9,615 nucleotides of DNA from JBFLVQ01 sp040758525 (GCA_040758525.1 JBFLVQ010000357.1:1-9615), one strand, 5' to 3'; numbered from the stretch's first letter, positions 1-6,795 are shown. Made by a program: numbers and translations. Notes: a model not told the origin generated them from the letters alone.

Positions 1-509
1 GTCTTGCCAATCAATGCTGGATCTGAGCCAAAGCGACGTTGCCAAAATCCATGACTTAAAATCACCACTCGCTTTTTGCCAGGACTATCTTCTTCAGGAA
101 GAAAATCGCGACCCAACGCCGGGTTTGTTGCTAAAACTGAGCAGAGACTCCCAGAAACCTCTACTCCATTAATCCGCTCAGGATTATCTATGCCAGTTAG
201 AGTAAAAGTCTCATAACCATAGCCAGTAATCTGCTGAAAAGTCTGTGTACGTGCTCGCCAATCTTGTAAATTGTGAGAAGAGATAGTACTACGCAGATCA
301 CCGCTAAGCTCGTCACTCTCCCAAACTTGTACAATCTGATCTGGGTTGGGATAAGGCAATGGACGTAACAATACTCCATTGACAACACTGAATATGGCTG
401 TATTAGCGCCAATACCAAGCGCGAGTGTAAATAGTGCGATAATAGTAAAACCTAGCTGCTTGCGCAGCATACGTAAAGCATAATGCAGGTCTTGTAATAG
501 CTCTCTCAT
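1..509 (-). CDS. MacB/FtsX-family ABC transporter permease (ADOP-like), N-terminal part only
   Basis: The gene starts at an ATG at 509 and runs off the left edge, so about 169 N-terminal residues are visible. The translation begins MRELLQDLHYALRML, followed by a transmembrane helix (about residues 20-45) carrying GFTIIALFTLALGIGANTAI, then FSVVNGVLLRPLPYP. This is the signature of MacB-like permeases and especially of the acidobacterial duplicated orphan permeases (ADOP). After it comes a periplasmic MacB_PCD-like region with NLQDWRARTQTFQQI, DNPERINGVEVSG, NPALGRDFLPEED and VVILSHGFWQRRFG, all typical of that family. A GAGG ribosome-binding site lies 11 nt before the ATG, and the gene begins 50 bp after the histidine kinase stop, so it is probably co-transcribed. 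The likely role is the membrane and mechanotransmission subunit working with the upstream ATPase and adaptor. The substrate is unknown. The rest of the protein, including the second membrane block, lies outside the window, so ADOP versus ordinary MacB length cannot be judged. Confidence 0.9.
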   Translation of the reverse strand, partial: MRELLQDLHYALRMLRKQLGFTIIALFTLALGIGANTAIFSVVNGVLLRPLPYPNPDQIVQVWESDELSGDLRSTISSHNLQDWRARTQTFQQITGYGYETFTLTGIDNPERINGVEVSGSLCSVLATNPALGRDFLPEEDSPGKKRVVILSHGFWQRRFGSDPALIGK

Positions 510-559
510 AGTTAATAAGTCCTCGCTAATCTAGATAAATATTCAGCTAATATTCCGTT

Positions 560-1897
560 TTACAATGGTAGTTGCAGCCGTGCTAGACAGCCTGTGCCAT
601 TCTTACGATTCTCTAGTGTTAGGCCGCCACCATGCGCTTCTGCGATCTGACGGCTAAGCAGTAGACCTATTCCAGAACCACCCGGTTTAGTAGTAAAAAA
701 AGGCACAAAGAGATTAGCCGGGTTAGATATACCAGTACCTTCGTCTTCTACAAAAAGCTCGAAGTAAGCAATGGTTTTGGTCCAGCTTACTCGCACTCCT
801 CCACCTGTTTCAATGGCAGCATCAACAGCATTACGCACAATATTAATAAGCAGTTGTTCCAGTTGATCGGCATCAGCACGAATAATAAGCTCCGGTCCAG
901 GTTGCAACTCTACAACTAAACGGGTCTCTAGACCGATTACACGCCGTACCCAAACATTGACATTGACTGGTTGAAAATGTGGTTGTGGTAGTTTAGCCAA
1001 TCGTGCATAGGCGCTCATAAAGCGGTTAAGGGCTTCAGCTCTTGAACCGATTACACTGAGCCCTTTTTGCATATCCTCTTGCCAATCGGGTGGCCGTTGT
1101 TGACGTACCAAGAGATTTTCTAGGCTGCCAGCAAGAGATTTGATAGGCGCCAGCGAATTATTCAATTCATGGCCAAGCACACGTACTAATCTTTGCCAAG
1201 CCTGTCGCTCCTCTTCACGCAAAGTACGACTGAGATCAGAAACAACCAATAATTGATGTGGCATACCTTGCTCACGAAAGGTACTACGTCGCAGTCCCCA
1301 ACGGCCTGAGCCACCAGGAAAACTCATCTGCACGGTACGTAGCGTATCACCTTGCAGACATTCAGCTAGATTCAGCTCTTCAGCACAGTGTCCAAGAAGT
1401 CTTTCTTCAGGTTGAGCAAGCAGACGCTCACCAGCACGGTTTACCAGCCGTAATCGTTGTTCACTATCGAAAGCAAAGACGGCAACATTAATCTCTCTCA
1501 TCACCGTACGCAACAGCGCAGTTGCTTCCAATTCGCCTAGACGTTGTTGATGCAAGGTTTCGCCTAGCGCATTGATCTCACGAACAACTTCACCAAAAAC
1601 CCCATTCTCCTGTGCGCCACGCACACGTATTGAATAGTCACCCTCGCGTAATGCTGCTAGCAGGTTGAAGATTGTTTGCAATGTGATTACTACTCGCTCT
1701 CGCAGAACAAAGACTGACCCTAGCCAACCAAGCAGGATAAAAAGGGTCAATGTCCATTGTAATTTAGCAGTGTAATCGCCATGCCAAAGTAGTATTAGGG
1801 CAACTGTGGCGCCAGGCAAACCGGCCCATAATCCCAGCATAATAATACGGCGTTCATAACTCAAACGCTGTCTAGTAAGTTTTCGCTGCCCTTTCAT
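560..1897 (-). CDS. NtrY-like membrane sensor histidine kinase
   Basis: A 445-residue two-component kinase that autophosphorylates on histidine and should pass phosphate to the regulator encoded just upstream. Two transmembrane helices (about 18-38 and 48-66) are joined by a loop of only about 9 residues, so there is almost no periplasmic sensor. Next come a HAMP-like linker (about 67-120), a PAS-like domain (about 128-225), and a dimerisation/phosphoacceptor region with LGHELNNSLAPI and phospho-His at 243. The HATPase domain follows: N box INIVRNAVDA (351-360), G1 box DEGTGI (385-390), F box FVPFFTTK (397-404) and G2 box GGSGIGL (406-412). All core motifs are intact. Its ATG overlaps the TGA of the response regulator gene (ATGA, 4 bp), showing translational coupling. 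The short loop suggests it senses within the membrane or through a partner such as the transporter encoded by its neighbours; that is inference. The signal is unknown. Confidence 0.95.
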   Translation of the reverse strand: MKGQRKLTRQRLSYERRIIMLGLWAGLPGATVALILLWHGDYTAKLQWTLTLFILLGWLGSVFVLRERVVITLQTIFNLLAALREGDYSIRVRGAQENGVFGEVVREINALGETLHQQRLGELEATALLRTVMREINVAVFAFDSEQRLRLVNRAGERLLAQPEERLLGHCAEELNLAECLQGDTLRTVQMSFPGGSGRWGLRRSTFREQGMPHQLLVVSDLSRTLREEERQAWQRLVRVLGHELNNSLAPIKSLAGSLENLLVRQQRPPDWQEDMQKGLSVIGSRAEALNRFMSAYARLAKLPQPHFQPVNVNVWVRRVIGLETRLVVELQPGPELIIRADADQLEQLLINIVRNAVDAAIETGGGVRVSWTKTIAYFELFVEDEGTGISNPANLFVPFFTTKPGGSGIGLLLSRQIAEAHGGGLTLENRKNGTGCLARLQLPL

Positions 1898-3264
1898 AGG
1901 CCATAACGTTGTAAGCGGCGGTAAAGAGCACTGCGGCTTAGTCCCAATGCTTCTGCAGCGCGACTGACATTGCCGTCAAAACGGGCCAAAGCTTTTTTAA
2001 TGAGCAAACATTCCACTTCTTCCAGGCTTAGATCTTCTAGCTTAAATGGACTGGTATTATCAGCACGCAAGCCCAAATCTACAGTAGTAATAAGCTCACC
2101 TTGCGCCATTAGTACGGCACGCTCAAGAGCATGATCGAGTTCGCGCACATTTCCTGGCCAAGGATGTTTAAGCAGCAGTTGCATTGCTGCAGTCTCAAAA
2201 CCATTAACCTTCTTTCGATAACGTAGTGCATGCTGGCGTAGAAAATGTTGTGCCAGCAAGGGAATATCTTCACGCCGATCGCGCAAGGCCGGCAATCGTA
2301 TCTCGATTGTATTGAGGCGAAAGAGTAGATCTTGGCGGAAACGTCCGGCAGCGGCTTCTTCGTTTAGGTCAGCATTAGTGGCAGAGAGGATACGTACATT
2401 TACTCGACGAGTTTTAGAAGCTCCGACGCGTTCAAATTCTCCTGTCTCTAACACACGTAGCAACTTGGATTGTAGATTGAGCGGCACATTGGCAATCTCA
2501 TCAAGAAAGAGCGTGCTACCATCGGCCAGTTCAAAACGGCCAACTCGATCGGTTTTGGCATCAGTAAAAGCGCCTTTCACATGACCAAAGAGTTCACTTT
2601 CAAATACACCTTCTGAAAGGCCACCAACATTAACAGTGATTAATGGCTTGCTGGCACGCTCTGAGACAGCATGGAGCGCTTGTGCAACAACTCCCTTGCC
2701 GGTGCCATTCTCACCTGTGATCAGCACATTGGCATCTGAGCGACCGACTCTAGCAATAAGTTGCAATACTGGTTGCATAGCAGGAGACTCGGCCAGTAGC
2801 TTGGTCGGCGCTTCATTGCGTAATAGCCGGTTTTCTGCCTCTAGCTGTTGACCACGACGTAGTGCTTTGCCTAGTTCGATCTGTGTGCGTAAGATTGCCA
2901 GCAGCCGTTCATTCTCCCAGGGTTTTTGAATGAAATCACCAGCACCACGACGCATTGCCGTAACGGCCAGTTCTACACTACCCCAGGCTGTCATCACTAC
3001 GATTGGCAGGGTACTATCAATCGCCTTAATACGCGCCAATAGATCTAGCCCTTCTTGACCAGAGGTGGTATCGCGGGTGTAGTTAAGATCGATTAGCAGT
3101 ACATCGAAATCCCGCGCACTCACTGCCTCCAGCACGGCAGTTGGTGAAGTCACTGTCTCAGCCTGATAGCCTTCGGTCTTCAGCAACAGACGCAACGCCT
3201 CAAGAACATGGTGTTGATCGTCAGCGATTAAGATTTTTGCTGTGAATGAGTCAAAATTTTTCAT
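1894..3264 (-). CDS. NtrC-family sigma-54-dependent response regulator
   Basis: A 456-residue activator with three domains. The receiver (about 10-125) has D15/D16, phosphoacceptor D59, T92 and K114. The AAA+ sigma-54 interaction domain (about 155-390) has Walker A GENGTGKG (184-191), GAFTDA (231-236) and Walker B LFLDEI (252-257). A Fis-type helix-turn-helix closes the protein (GNVSRAAEALGLSRSALYRR, 431-450). It should bind enhancer DNA as an oligomer and use ATP hydrolysis to open sigma-54 promoters when phosphorylated by the adjacent kinase. The sigma-54-contact loop reads GAFTDA rather than GAFTGA, and the loop after D59 is longer than usual (NYTRDTTSGQEGLDLL). An in-frame ATG at 3375 would add 37 residues; it was rejected because the extension reads through an intergenic hairpin and precedes a receiver that already begins properly at MKNFDSFTAKILIADD. 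No strong Shine-Dalgarno precedes the chosen start. The likely target is this efflux cluster, by context. Confidence 0.95.
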   Translation of the reverse strand: MKNFDSFTAKILIADDQHHVLEALRLLLKTEGYQAETVTSPTAVLEAVSARDFDVLLIDLNYTRDTTSGQEGLDLLARIKAIDSTLPIVVMTAWGSVELAVTAMRRGAGDFIQKPWENERLLAILRTQIELGKALRRGQQLEAENRLLRNEAPTKLLAESPAMQPVLQLIARVGRSDANVLITGENGTGKGVVAQALHAVSERASKPLITVNVGGLSEGVFESELFGHVKGAFTDAKTDRVGRFELADGSTLFLDEIANVPLNLQSKLLRVLETGEFERVGASKTRRVNVRILSATNADLNEEAAAGRFRQDLLFRLNTIEIRLPALRDRREDIPLLAQHFLRQHALRYRKKVNGFETAAMQLLLKHPWPGNVRELDHALERAVLMAQGELITTVDLGLRADNTSPFKLEDLSLEEVECLLIKKALARFDGNVSRAAEALGLSRSALYRRLQRYGL

Positions 3265-3318
3265 CGTAACTATTGTGGTTAACCAAGTATAACATAATAC
3301 TGATATTTTAACGGCAAA

Positions 3319-3363
3319 GGGCACAAAGCGGAGCCAGATTTTATCTAAGCGCGCTTTGCGCCC
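3319..3363 (-). terminator. Intergenic hairpin between ATPase and regulator genes (possible terminator or attenuator)
   Basis: On the minus strand GGGCGCAAAGCG (3363-3352) can pair with CGCTTTGTGCCC (3330-3319), 11 of 12 positions Watson-Crick plus one G-U, with a 21-nt loop that contains a small AGAT-AAA-ATCT hairpin. The structure starts about 30 nt after the ATPase stop codon and ends about 55 bp before the regulator start. It is followed by CTTTGCCGTT rather than a clean T-run, so it is not a textbook intrinsic terminator. It may reduce read-through, stabilise the upstream mRNA 3' end, or be a palindromic repeat element. Confidence 0.4.
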
Positions 3364-3393
3364 TGGTAATTCCACTTAATTTTATCAAACTGC

Positions 3394-4098
3394 TCAAAAT
3401 GCCGGCTGGCGGCTCTCTTCTACAATACGTCCGTCAAATAGATGTATGACACGATCGGCATGATTTGCAAAACGTGGATCGTGTGTCACCATACATATAG
3501 TTGCGCCCGCCTGATGCAATTCACGCAGCAACTCCATCACCGCTTCACCATTTCTTGAATCCAGATTACCAGTAGGTTCATCTGCCATCAGTATCAGCGG
3601 CTGGCCAGCAATTGCACGGGCGACGGCGACACGTTGTTGTTGACCGCCAGAAAGCTGGCTAGGCAGATGCTTAGCACGATGCGCCATACCTACTTTTTCC
3701 AGTGCTTCATTGACACGGTTTTTGCGCTCGCTTGCCTCCATACCACGATAAGTAAGCGGTAGTTCTACATTCTCGTAGACAGTAAGATCACCAATCAGAT
3801 TGAAGTTTTGGAAAATGAAACCGATCTCACGATTGCGAATACGCGCTCGATCTGCTGCACTAATATTCTCTACAGGACGGCCATTAAGCACATAAGTGCC
3901 TTCGGAAGGCGAATCGAGTAATCCCAAGACCGCCAACAGAGTCGATTTCCCACATCCAGAAGGACCCGCAATGGATATATACTCACCCGATTTGATCTCT
4001 AGATGTATACCAGCAAGGGCATGCGTTTCTACCTCATCAGTGTAAAAGATCTTGGTGACGCCTTCTAGGCGAATCAATGCTCGATCGGGTGTGCTCAT
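3394..4098 (-). CDS. MacB/LolD-type ABC transporter ATP-binding protein
   Basis: A 234-residue cytoplasmic ATPase, the usual length for the MacB/LolD/FtsE group. All catalytic motifs are present: Walker A GPSGCGKST (45-53), Q-loop Q97 within GFIFQNFNLI, signature LSGGQQQR (149-156), Walker B LILMADE with catalytic E174, followed by PTGNLDS, and switch His206 in MVTHD. The sequence around the Q-loop and the PTGNLDS box is characteristic of the family that pairs with FtsX/MacB permeases and powers movement of substrates at the periplasmic face. Here the ATPase is separate from the permease, unlike E. coli MacB, where both are fused. An AGGAGG site lies 11 nt before the ATG. The gap to the upstream adaptor gene is only 35 bp, so the two are almost certainly one transcript. 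The partner permease is most likely the one at the left edge, two genes downstream. Confidence 0.96.
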   Translation of the reverse strand: MSTPDRALIRLEGVTKIFYTDEVETHALAGIHLEIKSGEYISIAGPSGCGKSTLLAVLGLLDSPSEGTYVLNGRPVENISAADRARIRNREIGFIFQNFNLIGDLTVYENVELPLTYRGMEASERKNRVNEALEKVGMAHRAKHLPSQLSGGQQQRVAVARAIAGQPLILMADEPTGNLDSRNGEAVMELLRELHQAGATICMVTHDPRFANHADRVIHLFDGRIVEESRQPAF

Positions 4099-4133
4099 AA
4101 ACTATTCTTCCTCCTGCTCTAATAAAGAGACTA

Positions 4134-5387
4134 TTATTTGAAACGGATCTGGTTGAAGGCATCCCAGGCAGATGTATCGGATAGGACTACTCGATCACCA
4201 GCTTGTAAACCTTCGAGAATTTCAACGGTATTAACAGAACTACGTCCAAGTTTTACCTGTATACGTAAGGCGCCACTACCTTCCTCGATAACTTTGAATA
4301 GGCCTATTACACTATTAGCCTGACTTTGTACAGGACGGCCAACATAGAGTACATCTTCTAAGCGCTCCAGTTCGATCGTACCATCAACACTCAAGTCGGG
4401 TCGTGCGCCTTGTGGCAATGGTCCTTCCAATGCTACATCGACGGTAACGGTATCATTCTGTACGGCTGGATCTATCCGCACAACCTTACCCGGGATGGTG
4501 CCATTATGTGTATCGATCACTGTTTGTTGACCAAGTTGTATATCTTTAGCTAGAGTTGCTGTAATCTTTAATTCGGCTTTCAAGCGAGTAGGTTCAGCAA
4601 CACGAGCCAGGTTTGTTCCTGGAGTAACACGTTGGCCAACATCTAGTGGCAACTGTTGTAGTACTCCATTGGCACCGGCGCGCACTTTTAATGCCTCGAC
4701 ACGACTACGGTTATGTTCTAGCAATGCGCGCAACTGCTCTATACGTGCCTGCTGTGAGACCAGTTGCGCTTGTGCAGATTCTGAGCTGATGCTTAGGCGC
4801 TTCTGCTCAATTTCATGACGAGTCGCCAGCTCTTCTGCTTTAGTTTTGGAAAGTTTGAGAGTAAGTTCTGAAAGTAAGCCCTGTTTGGCTAGTTCTACAT
4901 TGGCTTCAGCCTGTAGTTTAGCCTGATTATAGTCGGCCTGCACAGTGGCGGCGGTGGCTTGCTGATCGAGCAGTTGACTAGATAAGCGTACACGTAGATC
5001 AGTATAGCGTGCCTCTTCCGCTTTCAGTTGCATCTCTGCATCCAGCGCAGCCAACTCAAGATCGGGATTGCTCAGTTCCACTAGTATGGTATCTGTTTTT
5101 ACGGCTGTACCAGGTTTGATCAAGATACGTTCTACACGGCCTTCTGTGACTGCCGGAATCCAGCGTATCTCTTCTGGCACAAGCGAGCCTATACCACGCA
5201 CTTGGCGCACCATTAAGCCTCGCTTTACTGTATCGATCCATACCGTGCCACGCTCCACAGTGGGAGCGGCAGGTTTAAGTCGGGAAAGACCTAAGGTAAT
5301 AAGAACAATAATACCCAGGCTAAAAAGAATGTATAGTATACGGCGTAGACGACGATTACGAGTTTGAGATTTACGTGGGATGTCCAT
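4134..5387 (-). CDS. HlyD/MacA-like periplasmic adaptor (membrane fusion protein)
   Basis: A 417-residue adaptor expected to link an inner-membrane transporter to an outer-membrane channel. A basic N-terminus (RKSQTRNRRLRR) is followed by one membrane anchor (about 17-34), so the body is periplasmic. A split biotinyl-lipoyl-like domain flanks the coiled coil: one half about 78-107 (TEGRVERILIKPGTAVKTDTI) and the other about 237-264 (GANGVLQQLPLDVGQRVTPG). A long alpha-helical hairpin, rich in Q, A, E and L, spans about 110-235. Beta-barrel (about 265-340) and membrane-proximal (about 341-417) regions follow. The start is supported by GGAGG four nt before the ATG. It is the first gene of the minus-strand cluster, 35 bp ahead of the ATPase, and follows the candidate sigma-54 control region. 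No TolC-type channel gene is visible here. Substrate unknown. Confidence 0.93.
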   Translation of the reverse strand: MDIPRKSQTRNRRLRRILYILFSLGIIVLITLGLSRLKPAAPTVERGTVWIDTVKRGLMVRQVRGIGSLVPEEIRWIPAVTEGRVERILIKPGTAVKTDTILVELSNPDLELAALDAEMQLKAEEARYTDLRVRLSSQLLDQQATAATVQADYNQAKLQAEANVELAKQGLLSELTLKLSKTKAEELATRHEIEQKRLSISSESAQAQLVSQQARIEQLRALLEHNRSRVEALKVRAGANGVLQQLPLDVGQRVTPGTNLARVAEPTRLKAELKITATLAKDIQLGQQTVIDTHNGTIPGKVVRIDPAVQNDTVTVDVALEGPLPQGARPDLSVDGTIELERLEDVLYVGRPVQSQANSVIGLFKVIEEGSGALRIQVKLGRSSVNTVEILEGLQAGDRVVLSDTSAWDAFNQIRFK

Positions 5388-5408
5388 TATTCCTCCAGCT
5401 AACCTATA

Positions 5409-5424
5409 GGAAAGCCGTGTGCCA
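5409..5424 (-). promoter_or_regulatory. Candidate sigma-54 (-24/-12) promoter for the efflux cluster
   Basis: The minus strand reads TGGCAC-ACGGC-TTTCC, against the sigma-54 consensus TGGCAC-N5-TTGCA. The -24 half is exact and the spacing is right, but the -12 half lacks the normally conserved G of the GC pair. Transcription would start near 5397, leaving only about a 10-nt leader that still includes GGAGG. Support comes mainly from context: a sigma-54 activator is encoded in the same cluster and a dyad sits about 100 bp upstream. Confidence 0.35.
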
Positions 5425-5500
5425 TTCTAAACAATTAGAGAATTGACTGATTTTAATATATTTAGTAGGCAGACCAGAATAGCTGAGAGGACATTGTTCT

Positions 5501-5563
5501 CCGCTTCTGGGATCGCATTGTCCAAAATCGGACATTGCCTACTTGAACAAAACCCAGAAGCGG
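5501..5563. repeat. Inverted repeat with perfect 11-bp arms around the dyad
   Basis: CCGCTTCTGGG at 5501-5511 and its exact reverse complement CCCAGAAGCGG at 5553-5563 enclose 41 bp that contain the 16-bp dyad. A second inverted pair, AGTAGGCA (5464-5471) and TGCCTACT (5536-5543), partly interleaves with it. Neither is followed by a T-run, so this is unlikely to be an intrinsic terminator for the gene ending at 5598. It may be regulatory DNA, a cruciform, or a remnant of a small palindromic repeat. Confidence 0.6.
5519..5534 (-). promoter_or_regulatory. 16-bp dyad, candidate enhancer site for the NtrC-type regulator
   Basis: TGTCCGATTTTGGACA (minus strand) has perfect 5-bp outer arms TGTCC/GGACA plus a further A-T pair inside. 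Size and symmetry suit a dimeric Fis-type HTH such as the regulator encoded at 3264-1894. It lies about 100 bp upstream of the candidate -24 element, a usual distance for sigma-54 enhancers. An isolated half-site-like ATGTCC lies nearer the promoter (5494-5489). Binding is inferred only. Confidence 0.4.
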
Positions 5564-5597
5564 TGTGGTATTTAACAGGTAGCTAAAACATAGTAGG

Positions 5598-6554
5598 TTA
5601 TCTAGAGGTATATGTGGCAGGAGCAAGCTCTATATTGGTGGTAAAACTGGTTGACACTTCCGGTTCTAATCTGACTCTGGTTAACCAACCCAATATTCCT
5701 TGATTATCTCCTAGCCAAAGGCTCTTGGGTAGGGATTCACCTAGACGTGCTCTAGTAGTCTCAGAAAGATCACTAGCGGCTGTGATAAGCATCCTGTCAG
5801 TATTGATACCTTTGATATTCACTAATTCTATCGGTACAGGTGGTCCGGGCGGTTTAGGAAGACAGTTACAGTACTGTGCTACCAAGCTGTCACTACCTTC
5901 CAAGTCAGGAGCATTGTGATTCCATTGTTCAATGGTTGTAGTTGTGCCGGTGCCACCTGTCGTAGTTGTGCTTTGAGAAGTTATATTAATATCTACAAAT
6001 CGTTTGAAAGCGATCAACTCAACAGGAATATCAGTTGTCTTACCAGCCCTTATTTCGGTTTTTATTGTGACCCGACCTGTGCCAGCCAACCAAGTAAAAC
6101 TATGTGTGAGATTGATCCGGCCATCTGCTGTCGTTACTACTACCGTTACATTCACAATAGTGCCGATGGAGAATCTGCTGCCGGTTTCTGGACCATCAAA
6201 AGAAACCGCAACAAGATCGCGCTGATCAGGTTTTAAGACACTACTATACTTATCAAAAATATCATATAAAACCAGTTCACCCTTTTCAGCGACTCTATAA
6301 GCTAATAAATAGCCTTCACGAGTACGCTCACGGTTTATATATTCATATCCATTAGAACCTTTTAGCCCGACAAGATTGCCAAGTGCAGAGATCCTGATTC
6401 CATAACCATTCTCAGAAATATATTCTCGCACTTCTACTTCTGATAGGGTGCTGGATTGTCTCTCAGGCACACGCTTCTGTGCACAGACCACTCCAGGTAA
6501 AACCAATGCCACCACTATTAGAAATAGTGCCATTTTAAGATTAATCTTAGCCAT
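5598..6554 (-). CDS. Secreted protein of unknown function
   Basis: A 318-residue protein whose family I do not recognise. It begins with a clear signal peptide: K-rich start, hydrophobic stretch about 8-24, and a likely cleavage after VCA (A25). The mature part is rich in beta-forming segments, for example GYGIRISALGNLVGLKG, VNVTVVVTTADGRINLTHSF and GRVTIKTEIRAG, suggesting a beta-sandwich type fold. Residues 193-207 form a Ser/Thr/Gly-rich linker (TTTTGGTGTTTT). After it come a Cys-x-Cys (229 and 231) and a proline-rich PKPPGPPVP, then a second segment to residue 318. No catalytic motif is evident. An AAGGA ribosome-binding site precedes the ATG; M8 is a less likely alternative start. It is transcribed away from the TPR-CHAT gene, and 210 bp separate its stop from the efflux cluster on the same strand. 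A functional link with the CHAT protein is possible but unproven. Confidence 0.8.
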   Translation of the reverse strand: MAKINLKMALFLIVVALVLPGVVCAQKRVPERQSSTLSEVEVREYISENGYGIRISALGNLVGLKGSNGYEYINRERTREGYLLAYRVAEKGELVLYDIFDKYSSVLKPDQRDLVAVSFDGPETGSRFSIGTIVNVTVVVTTADGRINLTHSFTWLAGTGRVTIKTEIRAGKTTDIPVELIAFKRFVDINITSQSTTTTGGTGTTTTIEQWNHNAPDLEGSDSLVAQYCNCLPKPPGPPVPIELVNIKGINTDRMLITAASDLSETTRARLGESLPKSLWLGDNQGILGWLTRVRLEPEVSTSFTTNIELAPATYTSR

Positions 6555-6619
6555 TTTTTTATCCTTTCTCGAAGTTAAGCTCTATCATTCTTACATTTCA
6601 CCGAAACCATTGATTAAGA

Positions 6620-6647
6620 CCTATACCATTCAAATTTGTTTAGTCAA
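6620..6647 (-). promoter_or_regulatory. Candidate sigma-70 promoter of the secreted-protein gene
   Basis: On the minus strand TTGACT (6647-6642) and TATAGG (6625-6620) are separated by 16 bp. The -35 matches consensus at five of six positions and the -10 at four of six. The expected start, near 6613, gives a leader of about 60 nt before the ATG at 6554. Confidence 0.4.
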
Positions 6648-6657
6648 TTTCTATAAA

Positions 6658-6677
6658 CAAGATCAATTTTCAAGATC
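6658..6677. repeat. Spaced direct repeat CAAGATC in the divergent promoter region
   Basis: CAAGATC occurs at 6658-6664 and again at 6671-6677, separated by AATTTT, giving a 13-bp period. A shorter copy, CAAGAT, occurs at 6748-6753, nearer the TPR-CHAT start. The pair sits just upstream of the candidate -35 at 6647. It could be a tandem regulator site, but chance is not excluded in such AT-rich DNA. Confidence 0.3.
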
Positions 6678-6795
6678 TATACAGTATTTTTACCTGTAGC
6701 ATTATTCCCTATTAAAAGTCGTTCTTGAAAACTTAGAGCGACCTTGTCAAGATAGTGGCAATAAAATAGATCAAACTTTGTGGAGCTGACAATCA

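Noticed and set aside
1258..2851. Several 70-90 codon plus-strand open frames opposite the kinase and regulator genes
   Set aside because: They lie antisense to strongly supported genes with intact family motifs, have no family resemblance and no convincing ribosome-binding sites.
3286..3322. Sigma-70 promoter for the regulator gene (TATACT at 3291-3286 or TATTAT at 3299-3294, minus strand)
   Set aside because: Either -10 candidate is acceptable but no credible -35 lies 16-18 bp upstream, so no site can be placed.
3265..3375. Extended start of the response regulator at 3375 (37 extra N-terminal residues)
   Set aside because: The extension is translated from the intergenic hairpin, has no receiver-domain homology by eye, and the receiver begins normally at the internal ATG at 3264.
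5501..5563. Intrinsic terminator for the secreted-protein gene
   Set aside because: The 11-bp arms enclose a 41-nt loop and no T-run follows on the minus strand.
5725..6699. Plus-strand open frames opposite the secreted-protein gene, including one reaching into the intergenic region
   Set aside because: They are antisense to a gene with a good signal peptide and ribosome-binding site, and their compositions look non-coding.
6744..6772. Plus-strand promoter for the TPR-CHAT gene using TTGTCA at 6744-6749
   Set aside because: The -35 is good, but the hexamer 17 bp later (TAGATC) matches consensus poorly, and the better TAAAAT (6762-6767) has the wrong spacing.
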